Counted from the stretch's first letter, positions 24,907 to 34,759 are shown. The stretch is 35,729 nucleotides of DNA from Brotaphodocola catenula (GCA_020686985.1 JAJEPU010000034.1:1-35729); one strand, 5' to 3'. The notes: generated by a model not told the origin, from the letters alone. Made by a program: numbers and translations.

Positions 24907-26004
24907 ATGATCACCATCGAGAAACGTTTAGACCTTCCAGACACCTACCCACTTGAGCGCATCGGAGCGCTTGAGGATCTGCTCTTCTTTGACATTGAAA
25001 CTACGGGATTTTCCGGCGACCGCTCTCACCTCTATCTGATCGGATGCACCTATTATCAGGATGGAAGCTGGAATTTAATCCAGTGGTTTGCCGACACGCA
25101 GGAAGCAGAGCCAGAACTGCTCCACAGCTTTTTTGCGTTTCTGAAAAACTATCGGATTCTTGTTCATTTTAACGGGGACGGCTTTGACATCCCGTACCTG
25201 CTTAAGCGCTGTCGCCACTTTGATCTTCCGTATGATTTCTCAGCGATCACAAGCGTCGACATTTACCGCTGGATCAAGCCCTACCGCAAACTTCTCGGTC
25301 TTGAGAGCATGAAGCAGAAATCCATTGAACGATTTCTCGGTGTGTCACGAAAAGATCGGTATTCCGGCGGAGAACTCATCGCCGTCTACGAGGAATATCT
25401 GATGACGCATGAGCAGAGTCTCTATGATGATCTGATCCTTCACAATGAAGATGATTTAAAGGGAATGCCGGCGATTCTTCCGATCCTGAATTATCCGGAT
25501 TTCTTTGCCCAGAATCTGACGCTTTCATCCCAGCAGGTTCTCGCGGAAACTGACTTTTATGGGACCCGCCGTCATCTGCTCCGCCTCGTATGCAAGGGCG
25601 ACTGCACCATTCCCGTACCCATCGAGTACATTATTGATCCCGTCGCCTGTGACCTTGAGGGAAACGAACTTACACTGACAATCGATCTCTACGAGGGAAC
25701 GCTGAAACATTTCTATGCCAATTACCGGGACTACTATTTTCTTCCGGAACAGGACACCGCACTTCATAAGAGTCTTCTCTCACTTGCCGGCTCTTCCGCC
25801 CGCGCAAAGGCTACGGCGCGCACCTGCTACACTGCTCAGAAAGACTGCTTCGTCCCTCAATTTGAAGTTCTCTGGGAGCCTGCATTTAAAAAAGAACCAA
25901 AGGATAAACTCTCCTATGCGACTCTCTCCGATGTCCAGCTCTCCGATCCCCATGCATTTTCGTCCTATTTAAACCAGATTCTGCACCATCTCGGGATTCG
26001 GTGA
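24907..26004 (+). CDS. Ribonuclease H-like (YprB-type) exonuclease-fold protein
   Basis: A 365-residue protein. The first half is a DEDD exonuclease fold: FFDIETTGFSGDRSHLYLIG (Asp29, Glu31), then HFNGDGFDIPYLLKRC, SVDIYRWIKPYRKLLGLESMKQKSIE, and HNEDDLKGM near residue 188. This is the RNase_H-like family of B. subtilis YprB. The C-terminal half has no recognised domain and ends with aromatic, basic segments. ATG 24907 follows GAGGA. It is divergent from ruvAB and shares the control region with the LexA-type box, so a DNA-repair role is plausible but inferred. Confidence 0.82.
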   Translation: MITIEKRLDLPDTYPLERIGALEDLLFFDIETTGFSGDRSHLYLIGCTYYQDGSWNLIQWFADTQEAEPELLHSFFAFLKNYRILVHFNGDGFDIPYLLKRCRHFDLPYDFSAITSVDIYRWIKPYRKLLGLESMKQKSIERFLGVSRKDRYSGGELIAVYEEYLMTHEQSLYDDLILHNEDDLKGMPAILPILNYPDFFAQNLTLSSQQVLAETDFYGTRRHLLRLVCKGDCTIPVPIEYIIDPVACDLEGNELTLTIDLYEGTLKHFYANYRDYYFLPEQDTALHKSLLSLAGSSARAKATARTCYTAQKDCFVPQFEVLWEPAFKKEPKDKLSYATLSDVQLSDPHAFSSYLNQILHHLGIR

Positions 26005-26026
26005 GAGACAAACTCAAACGACAGAC

Positions 26027-26104
26027 AGGTCGGAACACCCTCTCCGAACATCTCCACTCAAAGAAATGTTTCGGAGCAAACGGTTTCCGACCTGCCTCTT
26101 TTTG
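26027..26104 (+). terminator. Terminator of the YprB-like gene
   Basis: CAGGTCGGAA (26027-26036) pairs with TTCCGACCTG (26085-26094); an inner CTCCGAACAT/ATGTTTCGGAG stem extends it, followed by CCTCTTTTTGTTT. It lies between two convergent genes. Confidence 0.85.
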
Positions 26105-26145
26105 TTTCTATCTGCTTTTTTATTCGCGTTTTTACACGCTTTTCT

Positions 26146-27456
<1,311 letters not shown>

Positions 27457-27507
27457 TTATCCATAAAACAAAGTTTTAGTTTTGCCCTAATTTTTTCAAG
27501 CATTAAC

Positions 27508-27536
27508 AGTATATCGGATAATCAGAGCAAAATCAA
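27508..27536 (-). promoter_or_regulatory. Promoter of purA
   Basis: TTGATT (27536-27531), a 17-bp spacer and TATACT (27513-27508), leading to a roughly 65-nt leader. Confidence 0.65.
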
Positions 27537-27539
27537 TAT

Positions 27540-27584
27540 AAAAAGCACAAAAAGGCGGGCAGATTTTCTAATCTGCCTGCCTTT
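27540..27584 (-). terminator. Terminator downstream of purB
   Basis: On the minus strand AAAGGCAGGCAGATT (27584-27570) pairs with AATCTGCCCGCCTTT (27565-27551) with one mismatch and a 4-nt loop, followed by TTGTGCTTTT. It lies about 95 bp past the purB stop. Confidence 0.85.
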
Positions 27585-27676
27585 AGTTATTAGCATATCT
27601 TATAGCTATTAATTAATTTTAGATAGACTTCTCCCGTCACATCTCCAATTAGACTTCGTAGACTTAAACTTGGAAT

Positions 27677-29107
27677 TTAAACGTTGATCTCTGCGGTCAT
27701 GCCGAGTACTTCCTTATTCTCATCGAGAATCGGCTGAATAACTTCTGCAAGAAACTCATCTACCTGCTGTGGTGCACGACCTACATAGCGAGATGGCTCC
27801 ATGCATGCCTTCAGAGATTCAAGGCTCATTCCAAATGTCGGGTCCTGAGCAATCAGCTCAAGCAGGTTGTTGTCAAGCCCCTTCTCCTTCACGTTCTTTC
27901 CAGCCTCCATAGACAGCTGACGAATGCGCTCATGAAGCTCCTGACGGTCTCCGCCTGCCTTTACGGCATCCATCATGATATTCTCGGTTGCCATAAACGG
28001 AAGCTCTGCCATCATGTGCTTCTCGATAACCTTCGGATATACCACAAGTCCGTCGACAACGTTTAAGTACAGATCAAGGATTCCGTCGATTGCGAGGAAG
28101 CCCTCCGGAATGCTTAAACGCTTGTTTGCGGAGTCATCGAGGGTACGCTCAAACCACTGGGTAGAGGAAACAAGCATCGGGTTCATCACATCGCTCATCA
28201 CATAGTTGGACAGGGAAGCGATTCTCTCACTTCTCATCGGATTGCGCTTGTATGCCATTGCAGAAGAACCGATCTGATTCTTCTCAAACGGCTCCTCAAC
28301 CTCCTTGAGGTGCTGAAGCAGACGAATATCGTTTGAGAACTTGTGTGCGCTCTGTGCGATTCCTGCCAAGATGTTCAGCACACGGGTGTCGATCTTTCTG
28401 GAGTAGGTCTGACCGGATACCGGATAGCATCCTGCAAATCCCATCTTCTCTGCGATCATCTGATCTGCCTTCCGGCATTTCTCATGGTCGCCCTCAAACA
28501 GCTCTAAGAAGCTCGCCTGAGTTCCTGTCGTTCCCTTTGAGCCGAGCAGTTTCATCGAACCGAGAACGTACTCGAGATCCTCGAGATCCAGATATAAATC
28601 ATGGAGCCACAGGGTTGCACGCTTGCCCACGGTCGTCGGCTGTGCCGGCTGGAAGTGAGTGAATGCAAGCGTCGGCTGGTTCTTGTAATGATCTGCAAAC
28701 TTTGCAAGCTCTGCCATCACGTTGATCAGTTTCTTGCGGACAAGGCGAAGACCCTCGGTCATGATGATGAGGTCGGTATTGTCGCCTACGTAGCAGGAAG
28801 TTGCACCTAAATGGATGATTCCCTTCGCCTTCGGGCACTGCTGTCCGTATGCGTACACATGAGACATGACATCGTGGCGCACAAGTTTCTCGCGCTCCTT
28901 TGCCACCTCGTAGTTGATCTCCTCTGCATGCTCTTTCAGTTCATCGATCTGCTCCTGGGTAATCGGAAGACCAAGCTCCTTCTCGGTCTCTGCCAGCGCA
29001 ATCCACAACTTTCTCCATGTCTTAAATTTTTTGTCCGGGGAGAAGATGTACTGCATCTCTCTGCTTGCATATCTCTCTGATAACGGGCTCTGATATCGGT
29101 CGTTCAT
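27677..29107 (-). CDS. purB: Adenylosuccinate lyase
   Basis: A 476-residue fumarase/aspartase-superfamily enzyme that catalyses two steps of purine synthesis (SAICAR to AICAR and adenylosuccinate to AMP). The signature loop SSAMAYKRNPMRSERI is complete, and the regions IHLGATSCYVGDNTDL and LAFTHFQPAQPTTVGKRA carry the family's conserved histidines. I start at MNDRYQSPLSERYAS (ATG 29107) behind ACAGGAGG; the frame is open eight codons further upstream. It lies 214 bp behind purF, with a run of decayed tandem repeats between. Confidence 0.97.
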   Translation of the reverse strand: MNDRYQSPLSERYASREMQYIFSPDKKFKTWRKLWIALAETEKELGLPITQEQIDELKEHAEEINYEVAKEREKLVRHDVMSHVYAYGQQCPKAKGIIHLGATSCYVGDNTDLIIMTEGLRLVRKKLINVMAELAKFADHYKNQPTLAFTHFQPAQPTTVGKRATLWLHDLYLDLEDLEYVLGSMKLLGSKGTTGTQASFLELFEGDHEKCRKADQMIAEKMGFAGCYPVSGQTYSRKIDTRVLNILAGIAQSAHKFSNDIRLLQHLKEVEEPFEKNQIGSSAMAYKRNPMRSERIASLSNYVMSDVMNPMLVSSTQWFERTLDDSANKRLSIPEGFLAIDGILDLYLNVVDGLVVYPKVIEKHMMAELPFMATENIMMDAVKAGGDRQELHERIRQLSMEAGKNVKEKGLDNNLLELIAQDPTFGMSLESLKACMEPSRYVGRAPQQVDEFLAEVIQPILDENKEVLGMTAEINV

Positions 29108-29221
29108 CAAAAGAACCTCCTGTATTTTCATAATAATTCGTGTCTAAAATCTCGTAAATGTCTTAACGCTCTTATCGTTTCGTTTCTTTCTTTTGCGATT
29201 TTTTCACTCGCATCAGACAAC

Positions 29222-29325
29222 TTTAACTTTATCTGCTCTTAATTTCATACTCTTGCTTTCGTGCCCTTACTTAGCACTGCGCTTACTTCATACACTTACT
29301 TCATACGCTCACTTATTGCGCTTAT
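29222..29325. repeat. Decayed tandem repeat, period about 13-15 bp
   Basis: Variants of CTTACTTCATAC recur about seven times, clearest at 29282-29307 (GCTTACTTCATAC then ACTTACTTCATAC). The array runs into the last codons of purF and fills half of the purF-purB gap. Confidence 0.55.
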
Positions 29326-30788
29326 TTGGTGTACTCACCGCGGATATCCTCAGTCGGCGGATCTACCGGGTACTTGCCCGTGAAGCATGCCGTACAGATC
29401 GGAAGTCCCTCAGAGAGCTCTTTAAGGCGCTCAATATTCAAGTAAGCTAAGGAATCTGCACCGATGATCTGGCGGATCTGTTCAATCGTTCGTCCACTCG
29501 CAATCAGCTGATCGGATGACGGGATATCGGTTCCAAAGTAGCACGGATAGAGGAACGGCGGTGCGCTGACCTTCACATGCACTTCCTTTGCACCGGCATC
29601 GCGGAGCATCTTTACAATCAGGTGGCTCGTTGTTCCGCGGACGATCGAGTCGTCAATCATGATGACTCTCTTTCCTGCAACGGCTTCCTTTAAGACATTC
29701 AGCTTAACCTTTACCGCTGACACACGACTGCTCTGCTTCGGCTTGATGAAGGTACGTCCGACATAGGAATTCTTCACAAATGCCGTTCCATATGGAATTC
29801 CAGACTCCATCGAGTATCCGAGGGCAGCGGCATTTCCGGACTCCGGAACGCCGACTACGAGGTCTGCATCGACCGGAGAATCCTTCGCCAGACAGCGACC
29901 TGCATAGATACGGGAACCGTAGACACTCACTCCGTCGAAGACACTGTCCGGTCTTGCAAAATAAATGTACTCAAACACGCATCTCGCCTGCTTTTCCTTC
30001 GGCAGACACATGCTCTTGTCGGAAACGATTCCGTCTTTTGTGATCGTCACGATCTCTCCCGGCTCCACATCGCGCACAAACTCTGCATCGATCGTGGAGA
30101 GGGCACAGCTTTCTGATACCAGTATGTAGGCATTTTCCTTCTTGCCGATGCACAGCGGTTTGAATCCATACGGATCTCTCGCTCCGATCAGCTTTCTCGG
30201 GCTCATGATAACCAGGGAATACGCACCGATAATCTTCTTCATCGCATTTGCAACCGCTGCCTCTACGGTCGGAGTCTTCACACGCTCGCGTGCGATGTGA
30301 TATGCAATGACCTCAGAATCGATCGTCGTCTGGAAGATTGCTCCCGTGTACTCCAGTTCCCGGCGCAACTGCGGGGCATTGACCAGATTTCCGTTGTGTG
30401 CGAGTGCCAGGGTACCCTTTACATAATTCAGAACAAGTGGCTGGGCATTCTCACGCGTGCTACTGCCCGCAGTGGAATAACGCACATGACCCACGCCAAT
30501 GTTTCCGTGAAGTCCCTCTAACACCTCGTGTGTAAACACCTCATTGCAAAGACCCATTCCCTTGTAGGCATTTACCTTTCCCTTCGGTCCTTCCGTATCA
30601 CTGACTGCGATTCCGCAGCTCTCCTGTCCGCGATGTTGCAGTGCAAATAATCCATAGTAAATTTCGGATGCCACATCATTGCCGTCAAAATCATACATTC
30701 CAAAAACACCACACTCCTCATGTACTTCATCGGAATGCAGCATCTGTCTCTCGTCCTTCATCGGCTTTTCTCGTTCCTCTCTCTCCAT
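29322..30788 (-). CDS. purF: Amidophosphoribosyltransferase
   Basis: Up to 488 residues; the first committed enzyme of purine synthesis (PRPP plus glutamine to phosphoribosylamine). The nucleophile Cys lies in EECGVFG after a propeptide. GHVRYSTAGSS and LAHNGNLVNA belong to the glutaminase domain, and RVIMIDDSIVRGTTS is the PRPP loop. Cys residues in CVFEYIYFARPDS, YPCYFG and CTACFTGKYP match the Fe-S-cluster-bearing Bacillus type. Three starts are possible: 30788, 30761 and 30743; the last gives a propeptide of about 10 residues, as usual. A good promoter lies upstream. I see no purine riboswitch in the short leader. Confidence 0.97.
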   Translation of the reverse strand: MEREEREKPMKDERQMLHSDEVHEECGVFGMYDFDGNDVASEIYYGLFALQHRGQESCGIAVSDTEGPKGKVNAYKGMGLCNEVFTHEVLEGLHGNIGVGHVRYSTAGSSTRENAQPLVLNYVKGTLALAHNGNLVNAPQLRRELEYTGAIFQTTIDSEVIAYHIARERVKTPTVEAAVANAMKKIIGAYSLVIMSPRKLIGARDPYGFKPLCIGKKENAYILVSESCALSTIDAEFVRDVEPGEIVTITKDGIVSDKSMCLPKEKQARCVFEYIYFARPDSVFDGVSVYGSRIYAGRCLAKDSPVDADLVVGVPESGNAAALGYSMESGIPYGTAFVKNSYVGRTFIKPKQSSRVSAVKVKLNVLKEAVAGKRVIMIDDSIVRGTTSHLIVKMLRDAGAKEVHVKVSAPPFLYPCYFGTDIPSSDQLIASGRTIEQIRQIIGADSLAYLNIERLKELSEGLPICTACFTGKYPVDPPTEDIRGEYTK

Positions 30789-30850
30789 GGTATCAGTTTC
30801 TCTGTTGACTTATAAGCAAAACAAATAAATAGCTGTTAGTTCAGTAGAAA

Positions 30851-30879
30851 TTATAATACAGCATATAAGGAATTGCAAG
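30851..30879 (-). promoter_or_regulatory. Promoter of purF
   Basis: TTGCAA (30879-30874), a 17-bp spacer and TATAAT (30856-30851). The leader is about 55 nt to the 30788 start. Confidence 0.75.
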
Positions 30880-30900
30880 AGCATCTTTTATTAGATTAAT

Positions 30901-31058
30901 TAATGAGCGGTTATTGCGTCTTGTACACGGGTAGGAATTTTCTGAACTGAAAATTCCGTATAGTACAGTAGCGGGTACAGATTTTGCCGATTTGTAATGC
31001 GAAGCATCGGCAAAATCCATTACAGTTTGTGCAACGAACTGTAATGAGCGGTTATTGC
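30901..31058 (-). mobile_element. Composite GTTAC element (copy C) within 17-bp direct repeats
   Basis: TAATGAGCGGTTATTGC stands at 30901-30917 and again at 31042-31058. Between them lie, on the plus strand, GGAATTTT/AAAATTCC (30934-30957), GATTTTGCCGAT/ATCGGCAAAATC (30980-31017) and ATTACAGTT/AACTGTAAT (31019-31045), the last using bases of the right repeat. The order is the reverse of copy B. The 30789-31335 gap also holds the purF promoter, a short copy (31153-31183) and a terminator. Confidence 0.75.
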
Positions 31059-31152
31059 TTGTTTGTATCTGTTGTCTGATTCATTTTTATCTTAATCGGT
31101 TTGTCGAAAACTGTCAATCGTTACTGCATGAGAATCCGGCATCGTTCCCGTG

Positions 31153-31183
31153 TTGCTGTTCACGCGCCCTGCAAACTATAACG
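31153..31183 (+). repeat. Short GTTAC element, 31 bp
   Basis: GTTGCTGTTCACGCGCCCTG, then AAACTATAAC: the first hairpin unit only, nearly identical in its loop to the start of the copy at 22885. No flanking duplication is seen. Confidence 0.5.
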
Positions 31184-31204
31184 ATTTCCTGTCGCAGTTC
31201 CTTC

Positions 31205-31240
31205 TTCTCAAACAAAAAGGGCTACCAACACACGTAGCCC
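31205..31240 (-). terminator. Terminator downstream of the lipoprotein gene
   Basis: On the minus strand GGGCTAC (31240-31234) pairs with GTAGCCC (31225-31219) around GTGTGTTG, followed by TTTTTGTTTG. Confidence 0.85.
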
Positions 31241-31335
31241 TGATCTTTTCTGGTCACCCTCGAGCAATTTCCATTCAAGTCCAATTATCAAGTTCATGCA
31301 AAAATCGACCTGATGTATGATTTTGGTCAGCCGGG

Positions 31336-31746
31336 TTATCGCCCGGTCACCTCATCGGCGGAATTTGTCACAGCACGCTTCAAATCATCGGCAAGTCCAC
31401 CGATGACGCCCGTACTTTCCTCTCCTGTGTTCTCGCTCATCCCGGAATCGGACGGAAGCATAGTGCTCTCCTCGGATGCACCCGATTCACTGCCGGATTC
31501 CATTCCCGGAACCGCCGAGGTATCGCGCTCTGCCGAGGTATCAGACTCCATTTTGCCAACTCCTGCGGTTGAGGACTGTGCGTTTCCGCTCTCACCCGTC
31601 ATTCCATTTCCAGCAGACGCACCTGTCTGTGCCTGCGTGCTCATCTGCGTATTCTGCGTGTTGTTCCGATTTCTTGTACAGCCTGAGAGCATTCCTACTG
31701 CCAGAATGACGACAAAAAGACAGCCAAAAACCCTGATTCTCTTCAT
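31336..31746 (-). CDS. Small predicted lipoprotein of unknown function
   Basis: A 136-residue protein with a lipoprotein signal: basic start MKRIRVFG, a hydrophobic core and the lipobox LSGC (Cys about residue 23), so it should be lipidated and held on the outer face of the membrane. The rest is a Ser/Thr/Gly/Asn/Glu-rich low-complexity stalk ending in GVIGGLADDLKRAVTNSADEVTGR, a short amphipathic segment. I do not recognise a family. ATG 31746 follows AAAGGAGA. It stands alone, with its own terminator. The upstream 31747-32038 stretch shows a hairpin CCTGTT/AACAGG (about 31785-31810) and nothing else I can name. Confidence 0.75.
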   Translation of the reverse strand: MKRIRVFGCLFVVILAVGMLSGCTRNRNNTQNTQMSTQAQTGASAGNGMTGESGNAQSSTAGVGKMESDTSAERDTSAVPGMESGSESGASEESTMLPSDSGMSENTGEESTGVIGGLADDLKRAVTNSADEVTGR

Positions 31747-32038
31747 ATCTGTTCTCCTTTCACCTTTCACCGCTTCTACTCTTCATGTTCCTGTTCACGC
31801 ATTACGCAAACAGGAGCTTTTTATGCTTTCTTAGTATGTGAAAGAAGGCTTCGGATTATCTCAGATTTTCTCAGGATTCGACTGCCTTTTTTTCCAGAAT
31901 TTTCCTGTCAATTCCAACGCAAACCTAAAACCTAGCGTGAAATTCTCGCAAAAATCTCCGCAAAACAAATGACAAATGACCCAGAACGGAATCTCGAAAT
32001 CTCCACTCTGAGCCATTTAAATGTTTCGTCAGACTTAA

Positions 32039-32806
32039 TTAGTTGGAAGATGCCTCGATCACATCCGCCATCGTGTACAGTCCCGGCTTCTGAGTGGCAA
32101 GGAAGATCGCTGCCTCAATTGCTCCCTTTGCAAAAATCGCCTTGGAGTATGCGGTATGAGAGAAGGTTACAACCTCATCCGTTCCCGCAAAGATCACATC
32201 GTGCTCTCCGACGATCGATCCACCGCGAACGGCAGAGATTCCGATCTCCTTCGGATCACGCTTTGCGCGCTCTTTCGAGCGGTCATACTTGTAATGATAA
32301 ACATCGTTCATCGCGTCATTGATCGAATCTGCAAGTGCGAGAGCCGTTCCACTCGGAGCGTCCAGCTTCTGATTGTGATGCTTCTCAACGATCTCCACAT
32401 CAAATCCTGCCCCTGCAAGCACCTTTGCGGCATCCTTTAACAGCTTCATCAGCGTATTGATTCCGAGAGACATGTTTGCAGAGCGAAGAACTGCGGTCTG
32501 CTTCGCGGTCTCACTCACATGAGCGATCTGCTCCTCGGAAAGTCCCGTCGTGCAAAGCACAAGCGGGAGCTTCTTCTCAGCGCAGACATCCATCAGCGTG
32601 TCAACTGCCTTTGCAGAGCTGAAATCCACAACAACATCTGCCGGAACATCGCACTCACTCAGGGATGCAAATACCGGGAACGTCTCCTGACCGGAAGCGT
32701 GAAGATCGATTCCAGCGACAAGCTCAATGCCCTCTGTCTTTTCCACAAGTCCTGCGATCGTGCGTCCCATTGCACCACCGCATCCGTGCATAATCATTTT
32801 TACCAT
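32039..32806 (-). CDS. dapB: 4-hydroxy-tetrahydrodipicolinate reductase
   Basis: A 255-residue NAD(P)H-dependent enzyme, second of the lysine/diaminopimelate branch. The nucleotide loop MHGCGGAMGRTI opens the protein; VDFSSAKA and the catalytic block VEKHHNQKLDAPSGTAL (the two His and Lys) follow; the C-terminal HTAYSKAIFAKGAIEAA is typical. ATG 32806 follows GAGGA; a TTG three codons upstream is also in frame. It follows dapA after 61 bp and should share its riboswitch-controlled transcript. Confidence 0.97.
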   Translation of the reverse strand: MVKMIMHGCGGAMGRTIAGLVEKTEGIELVAGIDLHASGQETFPVFASLSECDVPADVVVDFSSAKAVDTLMDVCAEKKLPLVLCTTGLSEEQIAHVSETAKQTAVLRSANMSLGINTLMKLLKDAAKVLAGAGFDVEIVEKHHNQKLDAPSGTALALADSINDAMNDVYHYKYDRSKERAKRDPKEIGISAVRGGSIVGEHDVIFAGTDEVVTFSHTAYSKAIFAKGAIEAAIFLATQKPGLYTMADVIEASSN

Positions 32807-32867
32807 ATCTGTCAATTCCTCTTTATTTTTTTCCGAAATTTATCTGCCTTCCTTTTTCCTGATCGAA

Positions 32868-33752
32868 TTACAGAATTCCGTACTCTTCCATTGCCTTCTT
32901 TAAGCGCTCCTTGTTCTGCGGTTCCATCTCGGTCAGCGGAAGGCGAAGCGGTCCAACTTCCTTGCCCATCATGTTCATCGCTGCCTTAACCGGAATCGGG
33001 TTTACCTCACAGAAGAGGGCGTTGATCACCGGGATTGCCTTTAACTGCATCTCACAGCTCTTCTTCACATCGCCCTCAAAGAAGGATGCGCAGATGTCAT
33101 GAGTCTGGCGCGGAGCAACATTGGAGAGAACAGAGATTACACCCTTACCGCCAAGAGACAGAAGCGGAACGATCTGGTCGTCATTTCCGGAGTACAGGTC
33201 TACACAGCCATCTGCCAACTGCATGATCTCTGCGATTGCGGAGAAGTTTGCACTTGCCTCTTTTACGCCCACGATGTTCGGAACATCCTTACACAGCTTC
33301 ACAATCGTCTCCGGCTTCATCGTCACACCAGTACGGCTCGGAACATGGTACAGAAGGATCGGCAGGCTTACAGAATTTGCGATTGCGGTGTAGTGAGCAA
33401 TCAGACCATTCTGGGTAGCCTTGTTGTAGTACGGGGTTACAAGAAGAAGACCATCTGCTCCTGCCTTTTCTGCGCCCTGAGACAGATGGATTGCCTCCTT
33501 CGTGGAGTTAGAACCGGTTCCTGCAATAACCGGAATACGATGGTTGACAACCTCGCACACATAGCGGATCACATCAAGATGCTCCTCATGGCTCATCGTA
33601 GCAGACTCACCAGTCGTTCCACATGCAATGATCGCGTCAGTTCCACCTGCGATCTGTTCTTCAACGATCTCTTTTAACTTCGGGTAATTTACCTCTCCAG
33701 ACTCTGTAAACGGGGTAACGAGTGCAACTCCTGCTCCTTCAAAAATAGCCAT
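32868..33752 (-). CDS. dapA: 4-hydroxy-tetrahydrodipicolinate synthase
   Basis: A 294-residue class I aldolase that condenses pyruvate with aspartate semialdehyde. The Schiff-base Lys164 is in VGVKEAS; Thr46 and Thr47 lie in CGTTGES; Tyr135 is in LLYHVPSRTG. It lies first behind a lysine riboswitch and is followed by dapB, so the pair supplies lysine and cell-wall diaminopimelate. ATG 33752 follows AGGAGAAG. Confidence 0.98.
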   Translation of the reverse strand: MAIFEGAGVALVTPFTESGEVNYPKLKEIVEEQIAGGTDAIIACGTTGESATMSHEEHLDVIRYVCEVVNHRIPVIAGTGSNSTKEAIHLSQGAEKAGADGLLLVTPYYNKATQNGLIAHYTAIANSVSLPILLYHVPSRTGVTMKPETIVKLCKDVPNIVGVKEASANFSAIAEIMQLADGCVDLYSGNDDQIVPLLSLGGKGVISVLSNVAPRQTHDICASFFEGDVKKSCEMQLKAIPVINALFCEVNPIPVKAAMNMMGKEVGPLRLPLTEMEPQNKERLKKAMEEYGIL

Positions 33753-33821
33753 AACTTCTCCTCCTGAATTTTACATCAAATAAAAATAAAAAATAAATAT
33801 AAATATGATGAATATAGATAT

Positions 33822-33883
33822 GCAAAACAATAAAGGCTGTGAACTCTGTGGCGACGGATCATCGCCCTTAAAGTTCCCAGCCT
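33822..33883 (-). terminator. Riboswitch expression-platform terminator
   Basis: On the minus strand AGGCTG-GAACT...GGCGA (from 33883) pairs with TCGCC...AGTTC-CAGCCT (ending 33834), followed by TTATTGTTTTG. It lies directly behind the lysine aptamer and 80 nt before dapA. Confidence 0.8.
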
Positions 33884-33897
33884 CTGCTCTTCTCTTT

Positions 33898-34063
33898 AAG
33901 TAGCGCTCCATCCCCTCGGATGACAGTCATATGATTCTTCACCAGATGACCAGACAAACGACGTTTGGCTCGTCCCCTGCCTTCGGCGCCCACCCTTTCC
34001 AGCGCCTTCCCCTGCGGCCTGACGCATCTGGTACTGTACTCATGCTTCGCGCAACCTCTACTT
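33898..34063 (-). ncRNA. Lysine riboswitch (L box)
   Basis: Read on the minus strand, AAGTAGAGGTTGCGC opens and GAGCGCTACTT closes the P1 region. Between them are the L-box hallmarks GAGTAC, GGGCGCCGAAGG and GACTGTCATCC. The arrangement of aptamer, terminator and then dapA matches transcription-attenuating lysine switches that turn off lysine synthesis when lysine is plentiful. Confidence 0.9.
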
Positions 34064-34086
34064 TTTTGTTTTCTTGTTATGTTGTT

Positions 34087-34115
34087 ATACTATCATTATA
34101 TGAATCAATTGTCAA
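34087..34115 (-). promoter_or_regulatory. Promoter of the lysine riboswitch and dapAB
   Basis: TTGACA (34115-34110), a 17-bp spacer and TAGTAT (34092-34087), ending about 25 bp before the aptamer. Confidence 0.7.
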
Positions 34116-34126
34116 TCCCGGATCTT

Positions 34127-34192
34127 CAAAGCATCGGCAAAATCTGCCACCACCACGTTATTTTACGGCACTTTCGGTTCCAAAAGTGCCTG
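34127..34192 (+). repeat. Partial GTTAC composite element (copy D)
   Basis: Holds the right arm CATCGGCAAAATC, the CCACCACC spacer and the third hairpin GGCACTTT/AAAAGTGCC; 29 bp (34163-34191) are identical to copy A (16399-16427). The first hairpin is missing. It lies between the dapA promoter and the stop codon of the CobO-like gene. Confidence 0.65.
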
Positions 34193-34202
34193 CCTCTGAA
34201 CA

Positions 34203-34697
34203 TTAACCAAACACACTCACATCCACATGCTCGACCCGGTCAGCCAGCTCCTCCGGATGCTCTGGGAGCACCTGTCCGGTCAGAATCACACCGGCCTCAT
34301 CCCGGCATTCCAGAATCGCCTTGAGCTCTTCGCGCTCGATAATTCCCTGATCGAGCGTTCCAAGCACCTCATCGAGAACAAGAAGGTCACATTCCCCCGT
34401 CGTCAGAACTTTCTTTGCATAGTTCAGACCATTTCGGATGTTGACGCGCTCCTCACGCTTCTCTTCCTCACTCAGATGTTCAAAATAGCAGTCCGATTTC
34501 TCGAAGCGGAAAATCTTAATCTCCGGTTCCAGACGCTCCAGAACCTCCGTATTGTCAAACTTCTGACTGCCTTTTAAAAATTCAATGATAATCACATTCT
34601 TTTTTCTTGCGGCAGCCTGAAGCGCTCTTCCGAGTGCCAGCGCTGTCTTGCCGGAGCAAGTACCGCCACAGATCATCTCAACTTTTCCTGTACTCAT
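34203..34697 (-). CDS. CobO/BtuR-like ATP:corrinoid adenosyltransferase family protein
   Basis: A 164-residue P-loop protein: ICGGTCSGKTALALGRAL at the start, IIIEFLKGS, then LLVLDEVLGTLDQGII (Walker B) and VILTGQVLPEHPEELADRVEHVDV at the end. This is the layout of CobA/CobO/BtuR corrinoid adenosyltransferases, which add the 5'-deoxyadenosyl group to cobalamin or its precursors. The P-loop (GTCSGKT) differs from the usual GKGKGKTT, and no cobalamin gene lies nearby, so the substrate is uncertain. ATG 34697 follows GAGGTG. It has its own promoter. Confidence 0.78.
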   Translation of the reverse strand: MSTGKVEMICGGTCSGKTALALGRALQAAARKKNVIIIEFLKGSQKFDNTEVLERLEPEIKIFRFEKSDCYFEHLSEEEKREERVNIRNGLNYAKKVLTTGECDLLVLDEVLGTLDQGIIEREELKAILECRDEAGVILTGQVLPEHPEELADRVEHVDVSVFG

Positions 34698-34730
34698 CTT
34701 TATGCACCTCAATGGTTTTATCGCGCGGTT

Positions 34731-34759
34731 ATCGTATCACATTCTGATTTGTTTTGCAA
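34731..34759 (-). promoter_or_regulatory. Promoter of the CobO-like gene
   Basis: TTGCAA (34759-34754), a 17-bp spacer and TACGAT (34736-34731), about 30 nt before the start codon. Confidence 0.55.

Noticed and set aside
30789-30900. Purine riboswitch in front of purF
   Set aside because: The predicted leader is only about 55 nt and lacks the conserved loop-loop and core elements.
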